64,000 nucleotides of DNA from Miscanthus floridulus. Its lineage: Eukaryota; Streptophyta; Magnoliopsida; Poales; Poaceae. The stretch spans positions 22,668,409 to 22,732,408 of the forward strand of contig NC_089594.1 in NCBI RefSeq assembly GCF_019320115.1, written 5' to 3'. Both the position numbers and the translations under genes were made by a program. Positions 20,770 through 33,742 of the stretch are shown here, one piece after another. The notes beneath the pieces were generated by a model that was not told the origin of the DNA, ran no database searches, and worked only from the letters and a program-made list of their open reading frames with translations. The number at the start of each line of letters is the position of its first letter. Positions within the stretch are counted from its first letter, which is position 1.

Positions 20770-23700
20770 ATGGAGGCCACCACAGCGCTCGCGCTCTCCT
20801 CGTCGTTCGCCACCACAGCGCTCGCGCTCTCCTCGCCGGAGAAGGCGGCCACTGCATCCCTCCGCCTCCGCCGCTTCTCCGCTACCACCTCGCTCTACCT
20901 GCGCTCTGCCCGGAGCCCAGCGCTTCGCTCCCACCCGTCACCCTTCCAGGTCCCGCTTCAGTACCCTTCGCCGCTCGGCCTTTCGTTTCTTCCGTTCCCT
21001 CGACGAGAGTTTCGCGTTCTGGGCTTAGAATAGATTTAGCATGTTTGCTCTGTGTGACATCAGGGATGGAGGCGGCGTGGGAGGGCGGGCGGGCTGGTTG
21101 TTCGGGCGGAGATGTTCGGCCAGCTCACCACAGGCCTCGAGTCCGCCTGGAACAAGCTGAGGGGAGTCGGTGAGCGTTGTTGTTGCTTCCATAGATATAA
21201 CTCTTGTCACATCTGATGCTCCAGCCTATTTTTTTTTTGCCCCTAATTCACAAAAAAGTAGATACAGCTCGGAATTTTAGTTCGAGTAAATATGTCGTGT
21301 ACCAAATTATGTTTACTAATGTCTCTCTATTTGCGATGTATCGTAACAAGTATACAATATAATGCAATAATTGTGTGAATTTGTGATATTTTCTATTGGC
21401 TATTTTTTTTCAAATGCTTGTTCGATCCATAAACATGATGCGCTACATGTCTCTCGGCATCGGTTTTATGTTATATATATACGAACTACTCAGCAACCAT
21501 TGGCTAAACTTTTCGGAAATAGTTGATGGCACTGTTGCCTGTAGTTTCATTTACAAGGCCTCCCTCACTGATCACTGATTCAAGATGTATGGCCTATCCA
21601 GTCTTATTAATTTGGGCAGATATCAAAATCGTCTTTTTTTTTGCAACAAAAGAGGAAACCGTTGAGTGTACCAAAGTTATTCATGGACAACTTGTGTTTG
21701 ATTCTACTATGAGATTTTTTCAGTTGATTTGCTCTTACATTGCATTTTTCATTTATGTCTGCATCCTCTATAACCCAGCTCAGTTTTTCATTAAGCAATA
21801 TGTTTTTTGTGGTTCAAGATGTATTGACAAAGGAAAACATAGCTGAACCAATGCGGGATATCAGAAGAGCACTTTTGGAGGCAGATGTATGTCTGATTCG
21901 TATTTCTGCATGATTTTTTTTGTTTGTATTATTTCCCCCCCTTCATAATCTTAGGTGGAACCTATTTTGCAGGTAAGTTTGCCAGTAGTAAGAAGATTCA
22001 TTGAGTCTGTAAGTGAAAAGGCCGTAGGCACCGATGTAATCCGAGGTGTGCGACCTGACCAGCAGTTGGTGAAGGTATACCCATATTGTCGTGAAGTACC
22101 ATTCTAGTATTGTACATGCAATTCCTTTGTTTGACTTTGGCTTCTTAGCCATCTTTTAATTGCATGGTTACCAAAAAATTTGTCATTTTCCTTTCTGGGA
22201 GAGGCAGATAAATTAATGGATATGATATATTGTGCACAGAAGCAACCTTATCAAAGAAATTTGGTGCTTAATAGTTAATATTGACTTAAAGCTATTTCAT
22301 ATGCTTGAAACACTGAAGACTAAGTTATCTCAATGATGCAGGTTGTGAATGATGAACTCGTACAACTGATGGGCGGGGAGGTATCAGATTTGGTGTTTGC
22401 AAAATCTGGGCCAACTATTATCTTGTTGGCAGGTCTGCAAGGTGTTGGAAAAACTACTGTTTGTGCGAAGCTTGCCTTCTATCTAAAAAAAATGGTGCTT
22501 TCCTTAAGCCTCTACTTTAACTATTTAAACATTTTCTAATTCATCCATAGACTTTTCGTACTTATAGACCAGTCTCAGATTACAGGGCAAGAGTTGTATG
22601 CTAGTTGCTGCAGATGTTTACAGGCCTGCTGCTATTGATCAACTCACTATTCTGGGTAAAAAGGTAAAAGCTGTAGAACTTGCCATTGATGCATGTTCCG
22701 TCTCTTTTAGAATACACACTTGCTTGAATGTTCTGCTATAACTTACTCTTCAGTAGAAAACGTTTGAATGTTGATAGGTTGGTGTACCAGTTTACTCAGA
22801 AGGAACTGAAGCAAAACCTTCACAAATAGCCAAAAACGGTTTGAAGGAGGCAAAAGTCAATAAGGCTGACGTAATTATAGTGGACACGGCTGGAAGACTG
22901 CAGGTCATACACATGTTGCTTCAATATTTGTTCCACTGATTTGTTTCAGCTGTGAGTATAAATGATAAAGTGCAACTATGTGAGATCTTGGATCCAGGTC
23001 ATAATCATGCTGAACTTTGAAAATGTTAGGTTGTACTTTAGATATGTGGTCAAATTGCACTATTTGTTTTCTTGTAAGGTATTAAGTTGGTAACAACATG
23101 AAAAATGGTCTGAAATGTTTACTTTGAATGAGATGTTGATATTCTTTTTTGAGAGAAATGCAGTAGGGGAATACCCTACTGTGGTATTATATAAATACAT
23201 AAAAAAGATAAGAAAACAAAACAGAAGCATCAAGAAGCGCAGCAGAACTATAGAACAGGCTATTCAGCCAAATAGAGATGCTATGGCTTCTTTGAATCTT
23301 AAAATAATATTTCAACTCAAAATGCTATTCAGCCAAAGAGACATTTTGTTATTGTTCTATACTTCTTTGAATCTTAAAATAATATTTCAACTCAAAAGTG
23401 AAGGCCATTATAGTATTTTAAAGTAAATCAACAGATAATCTATCATGAGCTTCTGTGAAAACTGAAAATAAGTGTGTTTCACAACATAAAACTCTTTCAT
23501 AGCATAATTTTTTTTGAGAGAGAACAGGAAGGGCTTGCGCCCCTACTGAAATTTATTAAAAACCAAGAACAGAAAAACAAAAGCAGAGGCATAGGTCAGA
23601 GTCTAGCTTCATAGCATAATTTCAATCTACTACTTTCCTTTTTGCTAAACTGATGCATGTCAATGCAGTTTTTGACTTTTCATTTTTAATTTTTTTATGA

Positions 23701-26700
23701 TTGGAGTATTGGCAGCTAGCTGTCCTTCATACTTTTCGCAGTAAATTTGATCAGTACCATTGATGTCATCTGATTAATCTTTTGTATCACTAGGTAGATA
23801 AAGCAATGATGAATGAGTTGAAAGAAGTAAAAAAAGCAGTGAATCCTACAGAAGTTCTTCTTGTGGTTGATGCCATGACTGGCCAAGAAGCTGCAGGTAT
23901 ACAGCTGCATCTTGTTTATTCTAAAGTTGGGTTTAGGGCTCTATTTCATCATCGTTTTATACTTAATATTTGTAGCTTACCTAATGCTCTGCCCATGTTT
24001 CACAGGTTGAAACTTGACTGTTTCATAGCTTGTGTATAAATTTCTTGTATTTCCCCATCTAGATTTGGAGTTCCCACATTTTTCGTATCTGTATATATAG
24101 TAACCTTTGATCAACATTATTAGTGTTCTCCATGATTTCTTGTGTTCTTTTCATAGGAGTGGAAGCATAAGGTGCCCACTATAAGTAGCAGGACATGTCA
24201 TTCTATGATATAAATCTCAAATTCTGAGTGCACACTTACCCTTTTTTTAATGATATGGTCAGGGTTGGTCAGCTCCTTCAATGATGAGATTGGTATAACT
24301 GGTGCTATACTGACAAAACTGGATGGTGACTCAAGAGGTGGAGCAGCACTGAGTGTTAAAGAGGTTTCTTGTTTTCTGTCGTTTTGTTTCATGAATTAGC
24401 TTCTGAAAATACTATTGATTCATGTTTCTCCACAAGTAAACTACTAATTCATGGTAGCACCACACGTTTGTAGGATCACTTAATAGAAAAATGCATCATG
24501 GCTATAGGCCTGTTTGGTTTATGACATGGAGTGGCCAAGCCAAACTTTGGTCATAGCCAAAAATGGTCAATGGCAAAATGTGGAAAAAAATATGTTCGTT
24601 CATAGCCTTTTCAAAATTTGGACATGGTCAGGAAAAATGTTTAGATGTAGCCATGCCATATTTTGTCAAACTGTGAGTCTGACATGCACGGCCCATGCTA
24701 AACTTTCGATATGTCTAGAAAAATGTTTGGATGTAGCCATGCTAAATTTTGTCAAACTGTGAGTCTGACATGCACCGCTCACATGCGATTATTTTTTTCT
24801 TCATTGAAACATAATAGCCATGTGTGATCTTATTTTGTAGAAAAAATTGTGAGGAATATTATGGTGAAAACAAATTGAAAATTATATACATGGTTTAGTA
24901 GACATTAGCATTTGAAGTTTGATTACCTTCAAATTTTCATCTACATGCATACAATGGTTGCTTGACACCTCACCCATGGGAGTGGTTAGCAGCCTGTCCA
25001 AATTGCTTCCTCGAGGGAGAGCCAACTTTGGTTGTTAACTGTAGCTGACCACTGACAAATTTCTCTGGTCAGGACAAATTTGGTCTCAAAATAAATAATA
25101 GAAAAATTTTCAGGGCGGGTCAAATTTTGGCTTGGTTTCTTAGGGCCTAGAACCAAACAGCCCCTTAATGTGTTCAATTGGTCATGTCCCATGACTTCCT
25201 TGTACTCCCTCTTTTACTATAGTACTTTATTTTTTTAACTTACCTATGGTATGAACAAAGGGGAAAAGGAGGAGTACTGTTATATACAAGTGCTTACACT
25301 ATAAATGCTCAACGATTACTTGTTTTACGCTTACATCATCAGCAGGTGTTCTTCCTTCCTTAGTACACATTCTGATAAATATGAAAAATTGACAAAATTT
25401 GCAGGTGTCTGGAAAGTCAATTAAATTTGTAGGGCAAGGAGAGCGTATTGAAGATCTTGAGCCTTTCTACCCAGATCGTATGGCACAGCGTATCCTGGGA
25501 ATGGGAGATGTACTTTCATTTGTTGAAAAAGCACAAGAAGTGGTAAGTCACTTCTTGTGAAATGTTCCTTTTGTCTTGTCTTTTATTAGACTATAATTTG
25601 ATATTCTATGGCATTACCTGTTTGTACAAGTAGATGTGTCAAGAAGATGCTGAGGAATTACAGAAGAAGATCTTGAGTGCAAAATTTAACTTTAACGACT
25701 TTCTGAAGCAAACACAAATGATCGCACAAATGGGTTCATTCAGTCGTTTAATCGGCATGATTCCAGGCATGAACAAGGTATAAATATGAACTTCTGGACC
25801 TAATTTAATACCTTACTTTGGAATTGTCTTATGAAAGCAATTAACGATCATATTCAAGGCTATAAAATTCACATTATTAAAATTTAAGACAAATGTTGCC
25901 ATGTTTAAATAGGTTACCCCTGCACAAATCCGTGAAGCTGAGAAGAATCTCAAGTTTATGGAGTCAATGATCAATGTAATGACTCTCGGTATGTATTCCA
26001 CATTTAAGAGACATCCTAAAAATATCTTTTTTGCATATTCCTCCTGAACTCTTACTATCCAGTGTTTCTTATATACTGTTTTAAGTCTTGTAACACATAT
26101 TTGGAGCTGGTATGTGAAACTTATTTAGTATTTGATTTTTAAGCCCAATGATTTGCCACGAAGTCAATAGCTTGTCTGAGCCTGCTTGACCAGCATTACA
26201 AACATGTAATAGTGTGACTATATAGATTAGCTTCCACTTGCTATCGTCTGTTTGGTTGGTGTCCTACTATTCTCACAGTCGCAAGAGAGGCCTTAAGTTG
26301 CCTCAGGTTTGAGATTGTTCCACTTCCAAAAATATCTATTTTCCCTTTAAAATTCTACAAATATATTTGACAAATTTCTTTTATGATGAGTCTGAACTCT
26401 GACAAGAGGGATGAATTCATGCATTGCTGAAGGAATTGATTTTTTTTAACTAAACATACATAGCATATTTAACTTTGAGGCTGAAATCTAAGGCCAACAG
26501 TGTCTCAGTCGATAACTAATCCTGAGTTGCTTGATGGCAATAACCCCATCATTCCTATATGTATGCTCAGTTGTTTATCGGGGCTTGTGCAGAGGAAAGG
26601 GAAAGGCCAGAGTTACTTGCTGAATCACGCGAGAGAAGGAAACGAGTGGCCAAGGACTCTGGAAAAACCGAACAGCAGGTTCAGTTCTTATCATGCATAA

Positions 26701-27082
26701 TCTTTTCCTATATGTTCTAGTATATAAACCAAAGTAATCACCAAGAGATCTGATTAACTGTTCCTCCACTATAAGGTGAGCCAATTGGTTGCACAACTCT
26801 TCCAAATGCGTGCAAAAATGCAGAAAATGATGGGCGCTATACAAGGAAAAGAGTCGCCAGATATGGACGAGCTCATGGAATCAATGAAAGCTGAGGAGCA
26901 GGTAGAAGGCATCTCTAGTCCAGACCCTACCAATGATTTGGGGCACGCATGTTTTTGTTGAGTTAAAAAGCTTTTGCAACTGTGTCTTTCAGGCTGCTGC
27001 CGGTACTGGACGACGTAGAAGGAAGTATGGCAACCTGAGGCAGCGGCAACTGGATGCAATGCGTGGTTTCCGCAGACGGTGA
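20770..27082 (+). CDS. cpSRP54: Chloroplast signal recognition particle 54 kDa subunit (15 exons)
   Basis: Exons: 20770-20949, 21064-21169, 21819-21886, 21973-22074, 22342-22494, 22586-22663, 22778-22903, 23794-23896, 24263-24363, 25405-25542, 25634-25777, 25913-25988, 26593-26678, 26776-26901, 26993-27082. All introns are GT-AG, phases are consistent and the sum is 1677 nt (558 aa). Residues 1 to about 75 are a Ser/Ala/Arg-rich chloroplast transit peptide. The mature part starts [12 protein letters not shown]. The NG GTPase domain shows GLQGVGKTT (183-191), DVYRPAA, DTAGR (265-269) and TKLDG (323-327). A Met-rich M domain follows. The basic tail GRRRRKYG resembles the motif bound by cpSRP43. 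In the stroma it guides light-harvesting proteins with cpSRP43 and FtsY, and nascent plastid-encoded proteins on ribosomes. The exon 1 donor (CCAG/GTCCCG) is the least certain junction. The gene looks intact. Confidence 0.95.
23139..23290 (-). repeat. Repeat fragment in cpSRP54 intron 7, possibly a truncated non-LTR retroelement end
   Basis: TTTTTTGAGAGAAATGCAGTAGGGGAATACCC resembles a second copy at 23508-23608 (TTTTTTTTGAGAGAGAACAGGAAGGG). In minus orientation both end in an A run. Such short A-tailed pieces are often 5'-truncated LINE ends; the identity is not proven. Confidence 0.4.
23287..23399 (+). repeat. Direct repeat in cpSRP54 intron 7
   Basis: CTTCTTTGAATCTTAAAATAATATTTCAACTCAAAA occurs at about 23287 and again at about 23363, 76 bp apart, identical over the matched part. 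Confidence 0.75.
23508..23608 (-). repeat. Second A-tailed repeat fragment in cpSRP54 intron 7
   Basis: It begins TTTTTTTTGAGAGAGAACAGG and contains GGGCTTGCGCCCCTACTG, followed by an A-rich stretch. It shares layout with the fragment at 23139-23290. Confidence 0.4.
24507..25164. mobile_element. MITE-like element in cpSRP54 intron 9
   Basis: GGCCTGTTTGGTT at the left and AACCAAACAGCCCC at the right are inverted. The interior repeats words such as TGGTCA, GCCAAACTTTGG and CAAATTTGG in both directions. An 86-bp tandem duplication (GAAAAATGTTTAGATG at 24632 and GAAAAATGTTTGGATG at 24718) lies inside. At about 660 bp it fills most of intron 9. Confidence 0.6.
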
Positions 27083-27339
27083 GATGTTCATTGCCGACTC
27101 TGACTGGCAGCGTCAGGTCTGCCGTATTCCTGCCTGCGTGCATGGACGGTTATCCCAGGGATTTGGCTCGGATTCAGAAGTGGAAAATGAAGTGCTTTCG
27201 GGAAATTAGAATGTCATCTGGATATCCTACTCTGGCTAGTCGTGTGCAGCCTTTCTATTTTGCCATATTGGACGTATGCCAAAGTAAAATTCACCTAATT
27301 GCACCATCTGAATGACTGAACCCTGCCCGCTGGTGGCAG
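27083..27339 (+). other. Probable 3' UTR and downstream flank of cpSRP54
   Basis: The sequence after the stop is of normal composition with no repeat signature. I see no canonical AATAAA; plant signals are often degenerate. Confidence 0.4.
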
Positions 27340-28240
27340 GTGTGGAAACAGATCGGATACCCGTGTCGCTATTTACCATTTTTTTTTGTTGAATATGAAT
27401 ACGGATCCGAATGTCCTTGGTTACGAATACAAAACGAATTAGCTCAGATTCGGATTTGCATTGGAATACCTCTTCAATTTAGTTGTCTATAAGTAGATCT
27501 GTGTTACTAATAGTTTTAGAAAAAAGGGGTTATACAATTGAGACCAAAATATATACTACGATATGTGCGTATGAATAATAGCGTTGGTTGTGAGTGTCTG
27601 CGTTATGTAATAGCAAAAAAAGAAATCTTAATTTTAATTACCGCAGCAGAACTTTAAGTTTCAACTTTTAAACGTTGAATGGCAGCTACTGAAAAACAAT
27701 GTTATATATCATTGGCATATTAATTAATTAATATATTTTTTGTGTATTAACACTAATGAAATTAATTATATTTAAAAATAATCAATTTTATATCTATTTA
27801 TCATTATTAATAAGTTAATATCATTTGGCATTACTTTTAAATATGTCCAATGGGTACATAATTATTAATGTTAAAATTATATAATTAGTCGTATTAAAAA
27901 TAAATGAATTTAGTTTTATTAAAAAAACTAATTAATTTACATGTATATGTCATTAGTAATAGTAATTACTTTTAAGTCGTTTTAATGTGACATAATTAGT
28001 AATACTAAAGTTAATATAGTTAATAGTCGTAGGGATGTAATCGTATTGGATACGGATGGATATTGTTGATATCATTTTTGTTTTCATATTTTTTTTATTC
28101 AGATTTGGACACGGATAGCCCTTGGATACAGATACAGATTCGAATTATTTTGGTCACAAATACGGATAAACATATGTCCAATACAGGACGAGACGAATGT
28201 GGACAATATTGGTCACGATTTTTTTTATATTGAGTAAAAG
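27340..28240. repeat. AT-rich element with ATACGGAT words at both ends
   Basis: Near the left end are GATCGGATACCCGTGTCG, ATACGGATCCGAATGTCC and GATTCGGATTTGC. Near the right end are GTATTGGATACGGATGG, GGACACGGATAGCC and CAGATTCGAATTATTT. These are partly inverted relatives around a very AT-rich core (27640-28010), so a MITE or degraded DNA transposon is likely. There is no coding signal. Confidence 0.45.
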
Positions 28241-29630
28241 CAACATATTTATATGACACGTGTTGTAATCGTTGAACCACTCCATAAGTCTGAGTTCAAA
28301 CTAGATTATGCTTACAAAAGTGAATTAATAATGGAAATATTATATCAGTCATTGAGTGCTTTAGTCATACTAGCAAATATGCCCGTATGTTGCAATAGGA
28401 GAAAAAACTATCCAGCATTGATTCAAAACGATAACATGAATAGTACATATCTATTTATGCTTTATCTTTTTATAATTTATTTTATGATGACCGTGACATT
28501 CATAATATAAGTTAATGCTGACAATAAATAACAATGTCTTATTTAACCTATATCAAATTAAAATACACCTTGGTCTCGCAAAAAAAATTAAAATACACCT
28601 TTGTATATTTTTCCTTCCATTGCAAAGCGCATAATTATTTAACTATAAAAATATCATAACTTTAATTTTCATAATACCCATATGTTTCTATGACTCAATA
28701 TCGACCTTTGTAGCTTTTTTATGCATCATATCAACCTTCGTAATTTTTTTATCGATGTGTTAAGGATTGGTCTGTCCACTAATGATTGAGACATCTCTTA
28801 AATTTCCACACGACAGTTCTCGTCAGGAATTACATAAATACATTTGTTTAGCTTTTATTAGATAATAATCTGCCAAGATTTCGCTTCACAAAATAATTAG
28901 TTGTACAGTTAACTAATCCATATTTTAATAAAAATAAGTTTTGTTTCTAATCAAAGCCACATCATACCAATCAAAACTTAATGCGCAAACAGCCAAAGTC
29001 GAAAAAGAAGAGAAGCCCACTTGGATCTGGATATTTTGCATCAGGAACCCTAATATATTTCAAAAACTATTAAGACTCTCCCATCTTTTCTTTCTCTCTG
29101 ACATCTTTTCATCTAGAACCCCGTATTTTTTTTTCTATTCTCTTCCTCACTCCTAATCTTAGTCGGCAACCGTGAAAATACAAAACAAATCGACATGGAC
29201 ACAGGTGAGCATTGAGACCGAGCCGGTGATCGGGGGCTGGACGGGAATTTTATGATGGCAAATTTTTTTGTTAGTATTAGGTATAGAATGACGGTGCTCG
29301 CTTTGCCTGGTCTGTTTGGCGTGAAAGTTGGAAGTTCGAATTAGCAGAAGCTTGTACCTATATAGGACAATAAATAATAGAATGGAGCATGAAACTATTT
29401 TTTTTTTAAATTATCATGAAAGTATAGAACTGCAAACAAAAAAGTTAAAATGAAAAAAATACACGCACATATACTGACATAGACGTGGAAGAGAATTCTA
29501 TGCGACGGCGTCGCATGTCGCACACCTCCCGGATGGATAACACGCGTCTGGTCAAGAAAAATTAACGCGTGATATTTTCTCTCCAGTTTGGTGGGACCAT
29601 CTAGTGGGACCAGCGTGCCATACACCTAGG
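28241..29630. other. AT-rich intergenic sequence, no gene seen
   Basis: I recognise no gene, RNA or bounded repeat. A small direct repeat ATTAAAATACACCTT occurs at about 28556 and 28588. Confidence 0.4.
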
Positions 29631-29920
29631 TGAGAGGCGCGGCCGGAGTGGGCGGGCGCGTGCGGCGTGGGCGGGCGGCCGGCGGGGCTCTGCGCGGCGT
29701 GCGGGCGGCCGGGCAGGTGGGCAGGCGCGGTGGTCGGCGTGTAGGCACGGCGACGGCGACGCTTCGGGCAGGGGCGGCAGGCAGAGGCAGGGGGGCGGCT
29801 CGCGGGCAGGGGCGGCTCGCGGGCAATATTTATCTGACCCTGCCGCGCGCATGCGCCGTGGCGCGTCAGTGCCGCGCCAAGATCGGTGGCGCGGCAGACC
29901 CTGCCACGTCACCGGTCAGC
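29631..29920. other. GC-rich low-complexity island
   Basis: Strongly biased GGGCGGGCGGCC-type composition with GCGCGG repeats. Open frames on both strands here are a consequence of base composition. Confidence 0.5.
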
Positions 29921-30639
29921 GGCCTCGGTCTTCACCATGTCACCCTCCTGCCGTGCCACCATGCATGGTGCGGCACAGACATTTCGTCGTGCCATGACAA
30001 TAGGCGCGGCCAAAAGTGTTAGTTAAAAAAAACGGTGTTAGATTTAAAATTAGTTTACAAAAGTGTTAAAATTAAAAAAAATTCTACAGCTGCAACAGTA
30101 GTATTTTTGAAAAAAAAAACTGACGCTAATGTGCATGCGAGCATAGAACAGCTAACTAAACCTGGGGCCAGCCCAATTAGCTTAGATGTATGGTGGCATG
30201 GGCTACAGACTACAGCAGCAGCGCTGCTCGTCTGCTACCTGTGCTCGTTGAGGGAGGAGAAATAATCGCACCTCTCCTGTGCAAACAAGAAGTCATATGC
30301 TAGACTCCTATATAAGCACATGTACACATAATAAGATAAAGGGAAGCAGAATAGGATTTCGTCGGATGGTACCGAGCGGCTTATAAAAACGCGCCGCACT
30401 CTTGTCGTATCGCTGCAGTCCTTCCCCATCCGTCTCGTCTCGCCCCGCACGCGTACCCCGCCCCACGCCCGCCGCTCCTTCCCCCTGACCCCCTCCTCTC
30501 TTTCCACGTGGGCAGGACATGGGAGCCGAAATGAGGACGAGCACGCCCCGTCCGTAGGACCCCAGGCACGCCGCGCGCCCCATCTGCCGGCCCCAGCTCA
30601 TCGCGCCCCTTCCCCCCGCTCCTGGGCCGTGCCCCCATG
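29921..30639. other. Unassigned sequence
   Basis: Contains a CACCATGCATGGTG palindrome near 29960 and a TTATAAAAA word at 30381 followed by CT-rich DNA. These are promoter-like, but no following gene is recognised. Confidence 0.3.
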
Positions 30640-30775
30640 ATTCTCTGAACATACATCTGAACACACGAAACACTTGTAACATAAAACACTTGAATGCAAT
30701 ATACGTTTGAAGCAGATAAAACATTTAAAACATGCACTATAACATGGGTGTGAAACATGCAATATCCAAATAAAG
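30640..30775. repeat. Truncated copy of the AAACACTTG repeat family
   Basis: ACGAAACACTTGTAACATAAAACACTTG, ATACGTTTGAAGCAGATAAAAC and GTGAAACATGCAATATCCAAATAAA match words of the repeat at 19690-20060. It stops abruptly at about 30775, where the minus-strand Sirevirus LTR begins, so this is a deletion or recombination junction. Confidence 0.6.
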
Positions 30776-31694
30776 CCAATCAATCACTAGAATGAATAAC
30801 AATGAAGACCAATCACCTCGAAATTAAATGATGAACACAATAATTTTTTTTACCGAGGTTCACTTGCTTGCCGACAAGCTACTCCTCGTTCTGACGATTC
30901 ACTCACTTAGAGGTTCACGCGCTAATTGGCATCACACGCTAAATCCTCAATAGGGTGTCGCACAACCAACACAAGATGAGGATCACACAAGCCACGAGCA
31001 ATCCACTAGAGTACCTTTTGGCTCTCCGCCGGGGAAAGGTAAAAAACCCCTCACAATCACCACGATCAAAGCCGGAGACAAACACCAACCTCCGCTCGAC
31101 AATCCTCACTGCTCCAAGCCATCTAGGTGGCGGCAACCACCAAGAGTAACAAGCGAATCTCACAGCGAAACACGAACACCAAGTGCTTTTAGATGCAAAC
31201 ACTCAAGCAATGCACTTGGATTCTCTCCCAATCTCACAAAGATGATGAATCAATGATGGAGATGAGTGGGGGGGCTTTGGCTAAGCTCACAAGGTTGCTA
31301 TGTCAATACAAATGGCCAAGAGAGTGAGCTTGAGCCGGCCATGAGGCTTAAATAGAAGCCCCCACGAAATAGAGCCGTTGTACCCCTTCACTGAGCACAA
31401 CACGGGGTGACCGGACGCTCCGGTCAAATTGACCGGATGTTGGACCTCAGCATCCGGTCACGTGATGCGTGCCACATGTCCCCTCTCTTCAAATGTTGAT
31501 CGCTCGATCTCAACGGTCAAGTGACGACCGGACGCAGCAGCTCAAAGTGACCGAACGCTGGACCTCAGCGTCCGGTCGTTTCCAATAAGCATCCAGAAAC
31601 GATTTTTCACGTCCGGACTCACCCAGCGTCCGGTCACATGGCGTTTCCCCTATGCATGACCATGTCAGTGTGACCGAATGCAACCAGCCAGCGT
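30776..31694 (-). repeat. Split minus-strand Sirevirus LTR, piece 3 (3' part, truncated)
   Basis: Reverse complement of the region around 32670-33320 of the intact Sirevirus LTR: CCACGAAATAGAGCCGTTG, GGTGGCGGCAACCACCAAGAG and CTCTCCGCCGGGG-type blocks. Read on the minus strand the LTR runs 47158-46736, then 42393-42151, then 31694-30776, with two later insertions between the pieces. About 350 bp of the expected 3' end is missing. Confidence 0.85.
31690..31694. repeat. Target-site duplication AGCGT, left copy
   Basis: The same five bases are at 42151-42155 directly after the 3' LTR. They prove that 31695-42150 inserted as one unit. Confidence 0.9.
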
Positions 31695-33682
31695 TGAAAG
31701 CTCTAGTTTGGTTTTTGTTAATTGATGAAACCCTAAGTGCTAACCTAGTTTATCCAAGTGATTATGAGATAGGTAGCACTACTCTAAGTGATGAAGCAAT
31801 GGCGAAGATCATGACAATGGTGATAGCATGGTGATGATCAAATGCTTGAACTTGAAAAAAAGAAAGAGAAAAACAAAAGGCTCAAGGCAAAGGTATAAAT
31901 AGTAGGAGCCGTTTTGTTTCGGTGATCAAGACACTTAGCGAGTGTGATCACATTTAGGTTAGATAGCCGTACTATTAAGAGGGGTGAAACTCGTATTGAA
32001 ATGCGGTTATCAAAGTGCCACTAGATGCTCTAACTCATTGCATATGCATTTAGGATATAGTGGAGTGCTAACACCCTTGAAAGTATTTTTGAAAATATGC
32101 TAACACATGTGCACCAGGTGATACACTTGGTGGTTGGCATATTTGAGCAAGGGTTAGAAACTTCACCGGCGAAGTGTCTACCCATAGAGTGCGGATGGTC
32201 CGACGGTGCCACCGGTGCCCTATACAGAATAGACAGGGGTTCATAGAGTGATCGGACACTGGTGGCGCAGTGATCGGACGCTGGGGTCCTGAGTCCGGTC
32301 AGTAGCAGCAGTGAGCACGTGTCTCGGTCTTATGACTGGATGCTGGTGTGAAGAGTGACCGGATGCTGGCAGGGTGCGTCCGGTCAGTGCTGACGTATGC
32401 TGACGTGAGGCGTACAGAGGAAATGTTGTGTGACCAGACGCTGGGTGTGTCCGGTCGAGCATGACCGGACGCGTCCGGTCGTGAAATTTTGCATTTGGAA
32501 CCTTACTGGAAACGACCAGACGCTGGGGTCCTATGTCCGGTCACTTTCTAACTGACGCGTCCGGTCATCACTTGACCGTTGAGATCGGGCGATCGGCGTT
32601 TGAAGCCGAAGACACGTGGCAAGCATCGAACGACCGGACGCTGGGGTCCTGTGTCTGGTAGAACTGACCGGAGCGTCCGGTCACCCCGAGTTGTGCCCAG
32701 TGAAGGGGTACAACGGCTCTATTTCGTGGGGGCTTCTATTTAAGCCCCATGACCGGGTCAAGCCCACTCTCTTAGACATTTGCATTGACATAGCAACCTT
32801 ATGAGCTTAGCCAAAGCCCTCCCACTCATCTCCATCATTGTTTCATCATTATTGTTTCATCATCATTGTGAGATTGGGAGAGTATCCAAGTGCATTGCTT
32901 GAGTGATTGCATCTAGTGGCACTTGGCATTCGTGTTTCGCTGCGGGATTCACTTGTTACTCTTGGTGGTTGTCGCCACCTAGACGGCTTGGAGCAGCGAG
33001 GATCGTTGAGCGGAGGTTGGTGATTGTCTTCGGCTCCGATCGTGGTGATTGTGAGGGGTCTTATGCCTTCTTCGGTGGAGAGCCAAAAGGTAACTCTAGT
33101 GGATTGCTCGTGTCATTGAGTTACCTCACTTGTGAGTAGGTTCTTATGGTGTCCAATTGTGTGGACGAGGTTCGTGCAACACCTCTTAGCCACCGAACCA
33201 CCAAGTGTTAGTCGACACAACGGGGATTAGCGTGCCGGCAAGCATGTGAACCTCAGGAGAAAAATTGGTTGTCTCTTGCCCTTTGGTATTCTCTCGGTGA
33301 TTGATTTAGTATTCATCTTGTGATTGGTTCACTCCTCTACACGGTGGTATAATCACCCTACTCACTCATTTATATTCTTGCAAACTAGTTGTGGCAAGCT
33401 CTTTAGTGTAATTAGAATTGAGAGCTTGCTTTGTTATTTTAAGTTCATCTAGTGGAGCTCTTTAGAATAGCAAGTTTGAGAGCTCTTAGTGAGTAGTAAC
33501 ATTGCAAGTTGTGTGCCTAGTAATCATTGCAACTAGAATTGTTGGATAGGTGGCTTGCAACCCTTGTAGAGCTAGAGCAAATTTGTATTTCGCTATTTGT
33601 CATACTAATCAAATTGCTCTAGTTGATTTATAGATTTTTAAATAGGCTATTCACCCCCCTCTAGCCATATTAGGACATTTCA
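31695..33682 (+). repeat. 5' LTR of the intact Sirevirus (1988 bp)
   Basis: Starts TGAAAGCTCTAGTTTGG and ends TTAGGACATTTCA. Compared with the 3' LTR it keeps about 40 bp (near 32172-32215) that are missing there, and many point differences are visible, so the insertion is not very recent. TATA-like TTCTATTTAAG is at 32733-32744. Confidence 0.92.
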
Positions 33683-33684
33683 AG

Positions 33685-33702
33685 TGGTATCGGAGTCATG
33701 GT
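33685..33702 (+). other. Primer-binding site (initiator Met tRNA type)
   Basis: TGGTATCGGAGTCATGGT starts two bases after the LTR and matches the common TGGTATCAGAGC... site with a few changes. Confidence 0.8.
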
Positions 33703-33742
33703 CACCGTTTGATTGAAGGCTTAACAACCTCGGTGTCAAATT

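Noticed and set aside
29601..30022. Pro/Arg-rich frames of 100-130 codons on both strands
   Set aside because: Low-complexity GC-rich DNA, no conserved motif, no supporting splice or promoter context.
30345..30420. TTATAAAAA preceded by GGTACCGAGCGGC, looking like a small nuclear RNA promoter
   Set aside because: The upstream element does not match the plant snRNA consensus and no snRNA or snoRNA sequence follows.
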